Shown here: in pieces, positions 16,001 through 22,936 of the stretch | How positions within the stretch are numbered: the stretch's first letter is position 1 | Layout: every line of letters begins with the position of its first letter | Source: a virus | Length of the DNA: 25,374 bases | Direction: 5' to 3' (one strand) | Virus record (IMG/VR): IMGVR_UViG_3300036978_000038 | Coordinates: 1 to 25,374 of that record | Made by a program: the position numbers and the translations under genes | The notes under the pieces: model-generated | What the model saw: only the letters and a program-made list of their open reading frames with translations | Database searches by the model: none | Told to the model about the DNA's origin: nothing

Positions 16001-17346
16001 GGCACCTTATCATATACTCTAACCGTTTCTGCTTCTTGTAATGTTTTACGAGGTTTTTGTGACTCATATACATAACTATATATATTTGTAGATGGCGCGT
16101 TTAAAGCTATATTACTTGCTGTAATAGTTTCAACAACCTTAACAGCTAAAGCGTCTGATTCTTTATAAAGTATGTCAATACTTTCTATTTTATATGAATT
16201 AATTATATTACTACCAGTATCAGGCAATTCTATTAAAAGCTTAACAGAATTAACATCATTCTGCATCCATTCTAATACGGTTGACTTATAAGCAGCGTCT
16301 TCGTCTCCATTTATAAAATAACCTTTTTGTTCGGGTATAAATACAGGTTGCGAGAAAGGAGCCATTAAAGAATACTCATTATCATCAAACTTAAATCTAT
16401 AACTAAATCTAACAAATTTATCAGATAAAAAATTATCATTTCCATTTACAATAGATTGCAAAGGAGCTTTTGACATTAAGCATCTGTAAAATGTTAAAGA
16501 TTCACCGCCAACAATAGGGGGCACTAATGTGGTATAATTTCCAGATACATATACCCACGAATAACCAAAAACTGCTGGAATTATATTTGTTACTATGGCA
16601 GAGTCTCCAACGGTTATTCCATATCCTACTAATTGATCGCCCATAGTAAGTCCACTAGAAGTAATAGTAGATGTTAAAATAGCTAATTTTGTTTGACCAG
16701 CTTCCAAAACAGCAGCGCCAGAAACAACATTACCTTCTATAATAGTAAACATACCGGGAGCAGTAAATGGAGCATATTTTGCTACAGATATTTGATCCAC
16801 TGTAGTATAATAAGGGGTTGGTGAAGTTGCTGGATTTGCAATAGCACTAGATATATTTATTTTTCTAGGCTGATTTCTATTATCAGTCCAGAATAATAAA
16901 TTTTCTACCAAATTTACACCTGTTATTAAATTTGTAACTGAAAAATTTAAAAAATTTCCACTTACTAAAGTTATATATGGATTTCCAGAATTTAAAGCAT
17001 CGTAAACAGTGATCTTCATTTCTCTACCCGCTGGAGGTAAATTTATATTTGAAGGATTTGGATCTTGATAATCTGTTAAAAATTGATATATTCTATTGTT
17101 TTCATTATCTACAAAATAACCAATACAAACTAAGTCCGTGTTTGATTCAAATGGTTCTGTACCCGTAGAAGTTGGTTTTGTAAGTTGAGCATTGCCTAAA
17201 ACGTTTTGCAAAGAACCAACGCTTTGATTTTCAGATTTTCCAACAGATATATTTAAAGCATCTCTATATTCTCCGTTCGGTAACAATCTGTTATCGAGAT
17301 CTTTATTCATTTTACCTTTTAGGAAACTATTTTTTACTTCTGCCAT
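13090..17346 (-). CDS. Large tail nozzle / muzzle-like structural protein, 1418 aa
   Basis: The N-terminus carries KGKMNKDLDNRLLPNGEY followed by DALNI, a pattern shared with tail tubular B / nozzle-type proteins of short-tailed phages. Later patterns support this: WTDNRNQPRKINI near 156, RFSYRFKFDDNEYSLMAPF near 312-330, and LKQNRTYQVGVVLSDKFGRQ near 498-518. These belong to a beta-propeller-like body. The C-terminal 400 residues differ: a cadherin/Ig-like stretch (FSVNSSTGDVSLINTNI, about 1125-1145) and a Gly/Ser/Thr-rich end with several cysteines, which may face outwards. It lies 5 bases after the 414-aa connector gene and 29 bases before the 563-aa tail gene, so all are made together. 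A tail-tip role with host contact through the C-terminus is inference. Confidence 0.65.
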   Translation of the reverse strand: MAEVKNSFLKGKMNKDLDNRLLPNGEYRDALNISVGKSENQSVGSLQNVLGNAQLTKPTSTGTEPFESNTDLVCIGYFVDNENNRIYQFLTDYQDPNPSNINLPPAGREMKITVYDALNSGNPYITLVSGNFLNFSVTNLITGVNLVENLLFWTDNRNQPRKINISSAIANPATSPTPYYTTVDQISVAKYAPFTAPGMFTIIEGNVVSGAAVLEAGQTKLAILTSTITSSGLTMGDQLVGYGITVGDSAIVTNIIPAVFGYSWVYVSGNYTTLVPPIVGGESLTFYRCLMSKAPLQSIVNGNDNFLSDKFVRFSYRFKFDDNEYSLMAPFSQPVFIPEQKGYFINGDEDAAYKSTVLEWMQNDVNSVKLLIELPDTGSNIINSYKIESIDILYKESDALAVKVVETITASNIALNAPSTNIYSYVYESQKPRKTLQEAETVRVYDKVPVRALSQESAGNRIIYGNFINQSTPPATLDYNVVVIEKDLPFYSWLEYPNHTLKQNRTYQVGVVLSDKFGRQSSVILSSASPYTTGGNIVYGASSVFLPYKDSFWTTDVKDWLGDELALIFNKQITSSRDEVSGTPGLYATVSGSISGSSAGFQITAGAVVGNTYTLTLTGGAAQKNIPSIGNYLRGKYTDYVKVTNVQVSPIIIPPTPLPNPPSGSYVITTDGAISDFYNYNSANVPDIKYSYSINELGWYSYKIVVKQQEQEYYNVYVPGMLAGYPVNQSFATTPAPTQYSVFPVGEESTTCHFISINDNINKIPRDLSEVGPNQRQYRSSAQIWGRVENMLVNQGSISTGYASNRQYYPGSQPDVVSTIAPTQELNFLPNSTEENPHGSASFNIYQFETSPLVNRVTTANKIGVIGNYVGPNTANSPIIWNAMSPFLGVYETNPVSSALDIFWETSTSGYISELNADVLNGSDAIVSYSPLDFLYFENQDFQGGSNITGAANSPWITEWFYFKNESGVAVLSIDNMVFSAFNRSNQDITSSFQLVQDLAPLSPTYLYWRIKILSSEIYFGTNINTFGSFIFNFAITHTVGVGPSAVVYTPIVTTAGEILKVSNTVPAITNPSVDLTPVYNLTADPIIGPVIDMIGKNGNFGIYSGNYLADLYWKYDPLPSFDYSQWFSVNSSTGDVSLINTNILAGTFDLRVKLQDATTSAGLQTPGGLFAFREVRLSVPNVSVGCGTWSSIVYEDISTLTITGSTTQGYINIWKMLRKGETIASSDVWITSWKEYFTPYTYYNLPDRSWNVTFTPNSTTNFNGDFTNTWVAGSSGGLRPTVNPPEDITFKGTIVTSAGRTISILFTSTGVASTAPSGVYRQVFADTCVAGVPSGYVPTQCRNWYIVNNSSFPIPWSGLHGNGHEILGGILQPGEQVGTPANGGTQPIARYLSLTAGGTGAIGGIITYTGASVTCPL

Positions 17347-17351
17347 ATTAT

Positions 17352-18596
17352 TTAATGTTTAATCCATTTAGATTTACCCCTCATTACTTGAGTAATTTCT
17401 TCTAATTTAATATTAGATAATCTAATTTTTGTATTTCTTAATTTTGCTGTTCTTTCTCTTTTTAATCTTTGAACTAAATATTCAGGTTGATTTATACGTA
17501 AGGAAATAACTGCATGAATAATACAAGCATATAAAGCTTCTTCTGCTAACTTAGGCACTTTTGTATCTAAGTCATAAGCCAGGCCATCTGATATATATTC
17601 TAATACAATAAGTTTACCTCTTAAGTCGCTACTAAAAGACATTTTACCTTCCCTGTCATTTATTGTAAAATAACCATTAATATTTGCATATTGAGGATCT
17701 AGTCCGTACTGACGCCCATAAGCGTAATAATCCCACTGGTATCCGTCTCCATAATTGTTTATATTATTTATATTGTTTACACCATTTTGTAAACCAAATA
17801 AATTAAGGAAATTATCATTAGCCCATCTTTTTTCTGTTAATGAATCTCCTTCAATATTATCAGAAAAATTATCCTGTATAGGCACACCTCTAGTGTCTTG
17901 TATTGGATTTTCATATGGATTTATAGTAAGATTATTTGCTGGATAAATAGGATGTTTAACGCCATAATCATCAATCCAAGAAACCTTAACATAATTAACA
18001 TAATCTTGGGGCAATACAACACTTAGACTAGGCGGTATATTTAATTCCATAGAATGAATGCTTTTCAATGTATCATAACTAAATTCTTGCATTGCTCGCT
18101 TAGCGTGAAATATTACATCAGTTCTTTTAACATCCCCAATTAATTTTCCTGCTCCAACATATGCAACCATAAAGTTATTGATAACATCGTTTAATGTTAA
18201 ATAAGCATAACTACCGTAATTTTCTTCAACGGTATTGCCATAGGCATAACTACCAGGTATTAATGGATTTCCATAATTACCACCATCTAATGTTTTTAAT
18301 TGTACCACAACGTAGTGATTAGCGGGCAATGCAGTAGTTAATGTAATTGTATTGCCACTTACGTTATAAGGCAAAAGATATTCATTAAACTGGCCAGGAA
18401 AACCGGTGGAACTATAATATAATTTAAAATTATTTAAAGCATAATCTATATCGTTAGGATCCCAACTTCCAAAAATTAAATCTGTATTAAAAGTAGTTGT
18501 ATATTGGGTTTGTGCAAGTAACGATATAAAGCCCTGCGCTCCTTCGTAGTATTGTCTATTTGTTTCGGTAATTAAACCGTTATTAGGAATTGGCAT
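17352..18596 (-). CDS. Head-tail connector / tail ring protein, 414 aa
   Basis: Two parts are visible. Residues about 30-110 are beta-rich (YALNNFKLYYSS, then YNVSGNTITLTTALPANHYVVVQL), similar to the N-terminal attachment domain of T7-type tail fibres. Residues about 130-230 (LTLNDVINNFMVAYVG, FHAKRAMQEFSYDTLKSI, VVLPQDYVNYVKV) and the helical basic C-terminus look like an adaptor or gatekeeper ring protein of short-tailed phages. An Asn-rich loop is found around 275-283. It would bind the portal-proximal ring and could hold another tail part through the beta domain. It starts 6 bases after the 241-aa gene and stops 5 bases before the 1418-aa gene. Assigned by motif memory and position. Confidence 0.58.
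   Translation of the reverse strand: MPIPNNGLITETNRQYYEGAQGFISLLAQTQYTTTFNTDLIFGSWDPNDIDYALNNFKLYYSSTGFPGQFNEYLLPYNVSGNTITLTTALPANHYVVVQLKTLDGGNYGNPLIPGSYAYGNTVEENYGSYAYLTLNDVINNFMVAYVGAGKLIGDVKRTDVIFHAKRAMQEFSYDTLKSIHSMELNIPPSLSVVLPQDYVNYVKVSWIDDYGVKHPIYPANNLTINPYENPIQDTRGVPIQDNFSDNIEGDSLTEKRWANDNFLNLFGLQNGVNNINNINNYGDGYQWDYYAYGRQYGLDPQYANINGYFTINDREGKMSFSSDLRGKLIVLEYISDGLAYDLDTKVPKLAEEALYACIIHAVISLRINQPEYLVQRLKRERTAKLRNTKIRLSNIKLEEITQVMRGKSKWIKH
18267..18509 (-). other. T7-fibre-N-terminus-like beta domain inside the 414-aa protein
   Basis: Residues about 30-110 alternate short strands with turns, including the run NVSGNTITLTTALPANHYVVVQ. This 'x-T-V-T-L-x-x-x-P-x-G-x-x-V-x-V' style ending is common in the phage T7 tail-fibre N-terminal family, which fixes fibres to the tail. 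The match is by eye and short. Confidence 0.35.
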
Positions 18597-18602
18597 GGGT
18601 TA

Positions 18603-19328
18603 TTAGCTTTTTGAGTTAATGTTTTCGGCTTGTATTTGCTGAGCCGCTACTTGTACAATTTGTGGATCTTTTATAACTATACCTGAATAAAGAAGTATTT
18701 TAGTTATAATATTAGTTTGCTCTGTTGGGTGTAATTCAAAATCTTGTGATCCTGTTGGCTGTGATAACGGGTCGTATGGACTTGGGTTATACACATACTC
18801 ATAACTAGGTGGAGAAGTATTAAATCCCCATCTTGGATTAGATGGCTTGCGTAAATATGTGCAACTAATACCAGAAGTTATAGTTGTTGGATATACTTTA
18901 ATTATTAAGTTTTTATATGTATATACGGGCCAATATTTTGAAGGTTTAGTAATTGGCGATAGGTTTAATTCTAATAATTCATTTGGTTGAACATATTGAA
19001 TTTCTTTGTCATCATTATATATTACAGTACCCAACTTGTAAAAGTCGGTTACTATAGGTACATTAAATCCACCTACGGTAGGAGGGCATGCTCCATCTGT
19101 TTGAAAAATAGCAATTTTTTGTTGTAAATTTTTTATACGATCACTATATTCCGTATCATTATCCGGCACTCTAATTTGCTGATTTAAATCTTCAAAATAT
19201 TCATTAAATATTTCAAGCTGAACTTGAGCCGCTGTTCTATTAAATTCATCCGGAGTTAAATAACCTCTTTGCTCCTTATTAATAATTAATAAAACAGTTC
19301 TATAAACTGTATTCACATCTACTGCCAT
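18603..19328 (-). CDS. Putative head-tail connector / adaptor protein, 241 aa
   Basis: The N-terminal half is strongly helical (VNTVYRTVLLIINKEQRGYLTPDEFN, then a long helix ending YFEDLNQQ), a pattern often found in short-tailed phages of aquatic Bacteroidota directly before the tail genes. The middle is mixed beta (FYKLGTVIYN, YKNLIIKVYPT) and the C-terminus is helical. Position after capsid genes and before tail genes fits a ring bound under the portal. No catalytic motif, signal peptide or membrane segment is visible. It is preceded by a hairpin that separates it from the 256-aa gene, and the next gene starts 6 bases after its stop. Function is inferred from place in the block. Confidence 0.5.
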   Translation of the reverse strand: MAVDVNTVYRTVLLIINKEQRGYLTPDEFNRTAAQVQLEIFNEYFEDLNQQIRVPDNDTEYSDRIKNLQQKIAIFQTDGACPPTVGGFNVPIVTDFYKLGTVIYNDDKEIQYVQPNELLELNLSPITKPSKYWPVYTYKNLIIKVYPTTITSGISCTYLRKPSNPRWGFNTSPPSYEYVYNPSPYDPLSQPTGSQDFELHPTEQTNIITKILLYSGIVIKDPQIVQVAAQQIQAENINSKS

Positions 19329-19351
19329 TTGCTTACTTTATTATAATATTA

Positions 19352-19375
19352 AGGCGGTAACCGTAGCTACCGCCT
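19352..19375 (-). terminator. Hairpin between the 256-aa and 241-aa genes (weak terminator or processing site)
   Basis: AGGCGGTA (19352-19359) pairs perfectly with TACCGCCT (19368-19375) around an 8-base loop. It is GC-rich for this genome. On the coding strand it is followed by TAATATTATAATAAAG, which has U's but no continuous run, so it may only partly stop transcription or may protect the 3' end of the upstream message. Confidence 0.55.
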
Positions 19376-19393
19376 ATATATTAATATTACGTA

Positions 19394-20164
19394 TTATTTT
19401 AATTTTTTCTCTACAGACTTAAAGACTTCTACGCCTTCATCGGTCTTAAAGAATGCCGCCATTGCGGAGTAAGGATTCTCATCAAATGGAATAGTCATTA
19501 ACTTTTTATCGTTTGACGCCCAATTAAATGTTCTTTGATCCTGTGATAATGTTATAATGTTTGCTTCAACCGCTCTAATAGCTAAGTTTCTAAGTTGAAC
19601 ATTTTCATCATTTGCTAATTCTATAAACAAAGAAGGATTGTTTCTTGCAAATATAAGCAAGTCCCTTCTAATTTCTTTTGAGCTCATCTCAGATACTTTA
19701 GATCCAATCTCAACTCTAAGAATTGCTTCTGCTTGATCAACTTCAATTGCTAATGCAGCGTTTAAAGCTTCTACTTGTAATTCTAATTCATCTAATTCAT
19801 CCCCTGCTATTTCAATAGCATCAAATTCCATGTACAATTTATTACGTAAAGGATGATATAATGATAATAATTTTTGTAAATTTTGTTTTTCTTTAGGAAC
19901 TTTTAAATCACCATTTTCAAAAGTAATATGCCCAACGGTTGCTTCTCCTTTTTGTTCATCTATAAAAGGTGAGTCCTGATTAGTCGCATATCTAATTTCT
20001 CTTTGGGTTTTTGTGTCTTGATCAAAATATAGTAAAGAGTGTTTACTTGTGTGCTTACTTGGGATTGTAAGCGTTAAGGGATTCATGTCATTTTTTAAAT
20101 AATAGATCCTATCTTTAATTTCCCATCCTACTGCGGTTGTATCCGCTTTTTTTGCTGTTGCCAT
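19394..20164 (-). CDS. Head-region protein of unknown function, 256 aa
   Basis: I recognise this as a pattern that recurs beside the capsid gene in aquatic short-tailed phages, but I know no proven function. The N-terminal half is beta-rich (RIYYLKNDMNPLTLTIPSKH, LLYFDQDTKTQREIRYATNQ, VDEQ-like FIDEQKGEATVGHITF). The middle, about residues 115-165, is an acidic helix (ELDELELQVEALNAALAIEV). The C-terminal third reads RRDLLIFARNNPSLFIEL, then LRNLAIRAVEANII, a HEAT-like helical pair. The neighbours are the major capsid gene before and connector genes after, so an auxiliary capsid or head-completion role is possible. Perfect hairpins flank it on both sides, which suggests its message is separately tuned. 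The leader is A/T-only (ATTATATTATATTAT then ATG). Confidence 0.55.
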   Translation of the reverse strand: MATAKKADTTAVGWEIKDRIYYLKNDMNPLTLTIPSKHTSKHSLLYFDQDTKTQREIRYATNQDSPFIDEQKGEATVGHITFENGDLKVPKEKQNLQKLLSLYHPLRNKLYMEFDAIEIAGDELDELELQVEALNAALAIEVDQAEAILRVEIGSKVSEMSSKEIRRDLLIFARNNPSLFIELANDENVQLRNLAIRAVEANIITLSQDQRTFNWASNDKKLMTIPFDENPYSAMAAFFKTDEGVEVFKSVEKKLK

Positions 20165-20205
20165 AATATAATATAATTTAATAAATTTTTTTTAAAAGAG
20201 TAGTA

Positions 20206-20234
20206 TTTACCCTCGTAATTTCAACGAGGGTAAA
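20206..20234 (-). terminator. Perfect 11-bp hairpin after the major capsid gene
   Basis: TTTACCCTCGT (20206-20216) pairs perfectly with ACGAGGGTAAA (20224-20234) around a 7-base loop, 18 bases after the capsid stop. On the coding strand the sequence after the stem is TACTACTCTTTTAAAAAAAA, so the U run comes about 8 bases late. This fits a partial terminator or a 3'-end stabiliser of the capsid message better than a full intrinsic terminator. Confidence 0.65.
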
Positions 20235-20252
20235 ACCACTATGTAACTAATA

Positions 20253-21710
20253 TTAGATACCTTTGAATAATACAAAGTTATTAGCTCCTTGAGTAACTAA
20301 ACATCTTTCAGATAAGAAGTTTACTTCCATTGCATCAAGAGTAGATGTTTCAGCTCCACCAGCAGATCCAGTTAACCAAGACTTCATTCTTCTATCGTCA
20401 GCTTGAGAAGCTCTATAACGAACGTGTAAGAATGGTCTACGGATGTTAGTTCCTAATTGTTGATCGTAAACTGTAGAAGTTCCAGCAGGAATTAATACTC
20501 CTTCAATAGAACTGATACCTACAATACCTCCACGAGTAGAAGCATCATTTAAGTATTTCCAGTCAGTTTTGTAAAAATCATAAGAACCTCTACGGAAACC
20601 AGAGAAACCTAAGTTCAATGCCATTTCTTCAGAGTTTTCAAACAATCCATAAGCAACTCCACCAGCAGCTCCAGAAGATAATGCAGCAAGCATATCATCA
20701 AAGTCTAAAGCAGTTTGTCTTTGTAAGAATAACATGTTTTCCTCAATAGCTCCTTGAGTATCCAAGTTTTTAAGGATTTGATCAAAAGATGTAAGTCCAC
20801 CAGCAGCGGTAAATCCAACTTCAACATTTCCTCTATCTTGTATAGCAGCAAAAAGTCCTTGAGTACCAGGTAATTGAGAAGCTTGATAAACTCCAGAACC
20901 TGTAACAGCATTTAATTCACCTTCCACTAAAGCCATTTCTAAGTAATCCTCAAAACGTAATCTTGTTTCAGATTCAGCTTTTAAGAACCATAAGTATCCA
21001 GAAGTTCCATCTTCTGTAGCAACTTCTACCCAACCAATTTGAGCCATATCAGATCCGCTAATAACGTATTGATTTCTGATAATAACAGGAGAGTTTGAGT
21101 ATTGAGTAAGAACAGGGTTAACACTATTTCTAGCAGCAGAGTTACCAGCACCAGTTCCAATAGTTGTTCCTTTAGTATAATCAGAACCATAAACAAACAC
21201 TTTTAATCCGCTAGCCGCAAATCCTTGAGTTGTAAGAGAAGTACCTTTGTAAAGTTGTACAGAGAAATTACCAGCGGTACCAACACCTACTGTTGAAGCT
21301 GTAACAATACCTTTTGCTTCTAATCCATTTGCAGGATCTAAAATTACAACAGTATCATTAATAGACACAACGTTAGTAGGGCTTCCAGCCGCGTTTAAAG
21401 TAATTGTACTAGGGTTTGTTCCTGTACCGCCGTTAGCTTGTGTAACTCCGGTATAAGCAATATGTAATCTATTTTGTTCAGACCAAATAACTTGATCAGA
21501 AGACATAGGCATTTCAGCACCTACCATACGTAAGAATCCAGATAAAGTTCTGTTTCCGTAACGCTCTACTTCTGCTTCGTAGATTTCTGGTAAATATTGT
21601 TGAGCAAAATCTGCTCCAGTTCCAGTGTTAAACTTCAAATAGTTTGTGTTTAACAATTGTTGAGTTTGAGAAGGTATAATGCTTCCAAACTGCGGAGATA
21701 ATGTAGACAT
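20253..21710 (-). CDS. Major capsid protein, 485 aa
   Basis: Identified by length, by position (portal, scaffold-like, then this gene) and by composition: Gly/Ala/Ser/Thr-rich with few charges and no enzyme motif. The N-terminus (LNTNYLKFNTGTGADFAQQYLPEIYEAEVERYGNRTLSGFLR) is split by short helices as in capsid N-arms. Between about 85 and 150 lies a beta-rich insert, and the C-terminus ends in strands (AMEVNFLSERCLVTQ, ANNFVLFKG). An HK97 fold is assumed, as in tailed phages generally. Codon choice looks more uniform and less AT-rich than in the neighbours (frequent CCA, AGA, GTA and GCT), as expected for the most abundant virion protein. It starts 19 bases after the scaffold-like gene and is followed by a strong hairpin. 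Confidence 0.82.
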   Translation of the reverse strand: MSTLSPQFGSIIPSQTQQLLNTNYLKFNTGTGADFAQQYLPEIYEAEVERYGNRTLSGFLRMVGAEMPMSSDQVIWSEQNRLHIAYTGVTQANGGTGTNPSTITLNAAGSPTNVVSINDTVVILDPANGLEAKGIVTASTVGVGTAGNFSVQLYKGTSLTTQGFAASGLKVFVYGSDYTKGTTIGTGAGNSAARNSVNPVLTQYSNSPVIIRNQYVISGSDMAQIGWVEVATEDGTSGYLWFLKAESETRLRFEDYLEMALVEGELNAVTGSGVYQASQLPGTQGLFAAIQDRGNVEVGFTAAGGLTSFDQILKNLDTQGAIEENMLFLQRQTALDFDDMLAALSSGAAGGVAYGLFENSEEMALNLGFSGFRRGSYDFYKTDWKYLNDASTRGGIVGISSIEGVLIPAGTSTVYDQQLGTNIRRPFLHVRYRASQADDRRMKSWLTGSAGGAETSTLDAMEVNFLSERCLVTQGANNFVLFKGI

Positions 21711-21729
21711 AATCTTTAGGTTTTAATTT

Positions 21730-22902
21730 TTAAAATTTTTTTGTTTGTATTTTTAATTTTGATGAATCTAAACCACTAACCGATTTTACTTTAAGTCCGT
21801 TTACAAATACTTCGCCTGCTTGACGTGGAGCATTTGTGCTAGGATTTTTTGAGGAATTAATAACGTCTTTTACAGCGTCAGCTTTTCCTTGTTCATAAAA
21901 ATGGGCCGCTATTTTATCAGCGTTCATCGCGGAGTACAAAGCCTTATGGTAACCTGATGTATCTGTTACATTCCCTTCATTATCTAGAAACTTTCCGATA
22001 AAGGACTGTATGTTTGATTGGGTTTCCCCTACTTGAGATGGATTTTGCAAACTATATCTAAATCTTTTTTCACCTAAGTTAAATTCAAAACCTTTGAATT
22101 CGTTATTGAAAAGATTGTTTGTTTGCTTTTTAAACGCCTCTTGTTGTTGAGCCACTTTGTTTTGCTCTTTATTTGCTCTATCAAAAAAGTCTAATGCTTT
22201 TTGATATTCATTGTTTATTGTTGGGCGGGATTTAATTTCCGCGTAATATTTTTGTTTTGTTTCTTCTAAAAATGTTTTAGCTTTTGAAACTTCATCTTTA
22301 AAAGCTAATTTTTTTAATTTAATATCTCTTTCATCATCTAGTTCTTCATCATAATAAAATTTATCTTCTAATAAAAAATCAATTTCATCACTATCTAAAT
22401 GCGATTTAGTGGCTTTATAATATTCTTTTAGTAAAGCATTATTACTAACACCAGAATAATCAGCATTTAGTCTTACATAGTCTTCCACGGTTCCTCCCGT
22501 TTCTTCCATAAATGTGACTAATTTTTCAATGTTTTCTGGTAATGGTTTGCCTGTATTAACTTGCTCATTAACATAATGTTGCAATTCCTGTTCGGCCTCT
22601 TTTGTTTCTTCTTTTATCTCTTGCTCGGAGATTTCTTGAATAACATTTTCAACGGTCCCTTCGTTTCTTTGCTCCACTTTTGGCAATTCCACTGCGGGCT
22701 GTTCTGCGCGTAACACGCTTTCATTTGTGCTTTGTTCTTGAACGGCATCTTCTTTTTCTTTAGGAATTACTACTTTAATTGGTTCGTCCTGTGTTACAGA
22801 TAAATCCACTTTAATTGGTTCATCTACTTTTCCAAGTTTTTTCATTGCAGGTTTTCTACCTTTAAGTTTAAACTCGCCTTCTACTTTTTCGTTTTGTGAC
22901 AT
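21730..22902 (-). CDS. Putative capsid scaffolding protein, 390 aa
   Basis: Lies between the portal and capsid genes, the usual place of a scaffold. The first 120 residues are low-complexity and highly charged, with long Glu/Gln/Val/Lys stretches and a repeat of DEPIKV (a matching 14-base DNA repeat is at 22772-22785 and 22808-22821). The middle (about 125-270) is helical and acidic, with probable coiled coil near 225-260. The C-terminus is short and basic (SKLKIQTKKF), as in scaffolds that dock to capsid protein through a basic tail. No protease motif is visible. It starts 34 bases after the portal stop behind an A/T-only leader. Scaffold function is inferred from position and composition. 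Confidence 0.65.
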   Translation of the reverse strand: MSQNEKVEGEFKLKGRKPAMKKLGKVDEPIKVDLSVTQDEPIKVVIPKEKEDAVQEQSTNESVLRAEQPAVELPKVEQRNEGTVENVIQEISEQEIKEETKEAEQELQHYVNEQVNTGKPLPENIEKLVTFMEETGGTVEDYVRLNADYSGVSNNALLKEYYKATKSHLDSDEIDFLLEDKFYYDEELDDERDIKLKKLAFKDEVSKAKTFLEETKQKYYAEIKSRPTINNEYQKALDFFDRANKEQNKVAQQQEAFKKQTNNLFNNEFKGFEFNLGEKRFRYSLQNPSQVGETQSNIQSFIGKFLDNEGNVTDTSGYHKALYSAMNADKIAAHFYEQGKADAVKDVINSSKNPSTNAPRQAGEVFVNGLKVKSVSGLDSSKLKIQTKKF

Positions 22903-22936
22903 AATATAATAATATAAAATTGGTTAATGAAATTTT

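Noticed and set aside
20206-20234. The capsid-gene hairpin as a full intrinsic terminator
   Set aside because: The U run does not follow the stem directly, and downstream structural genes seem to depend on the same transcript. Listed instead as a partial terminator or stabiliser.
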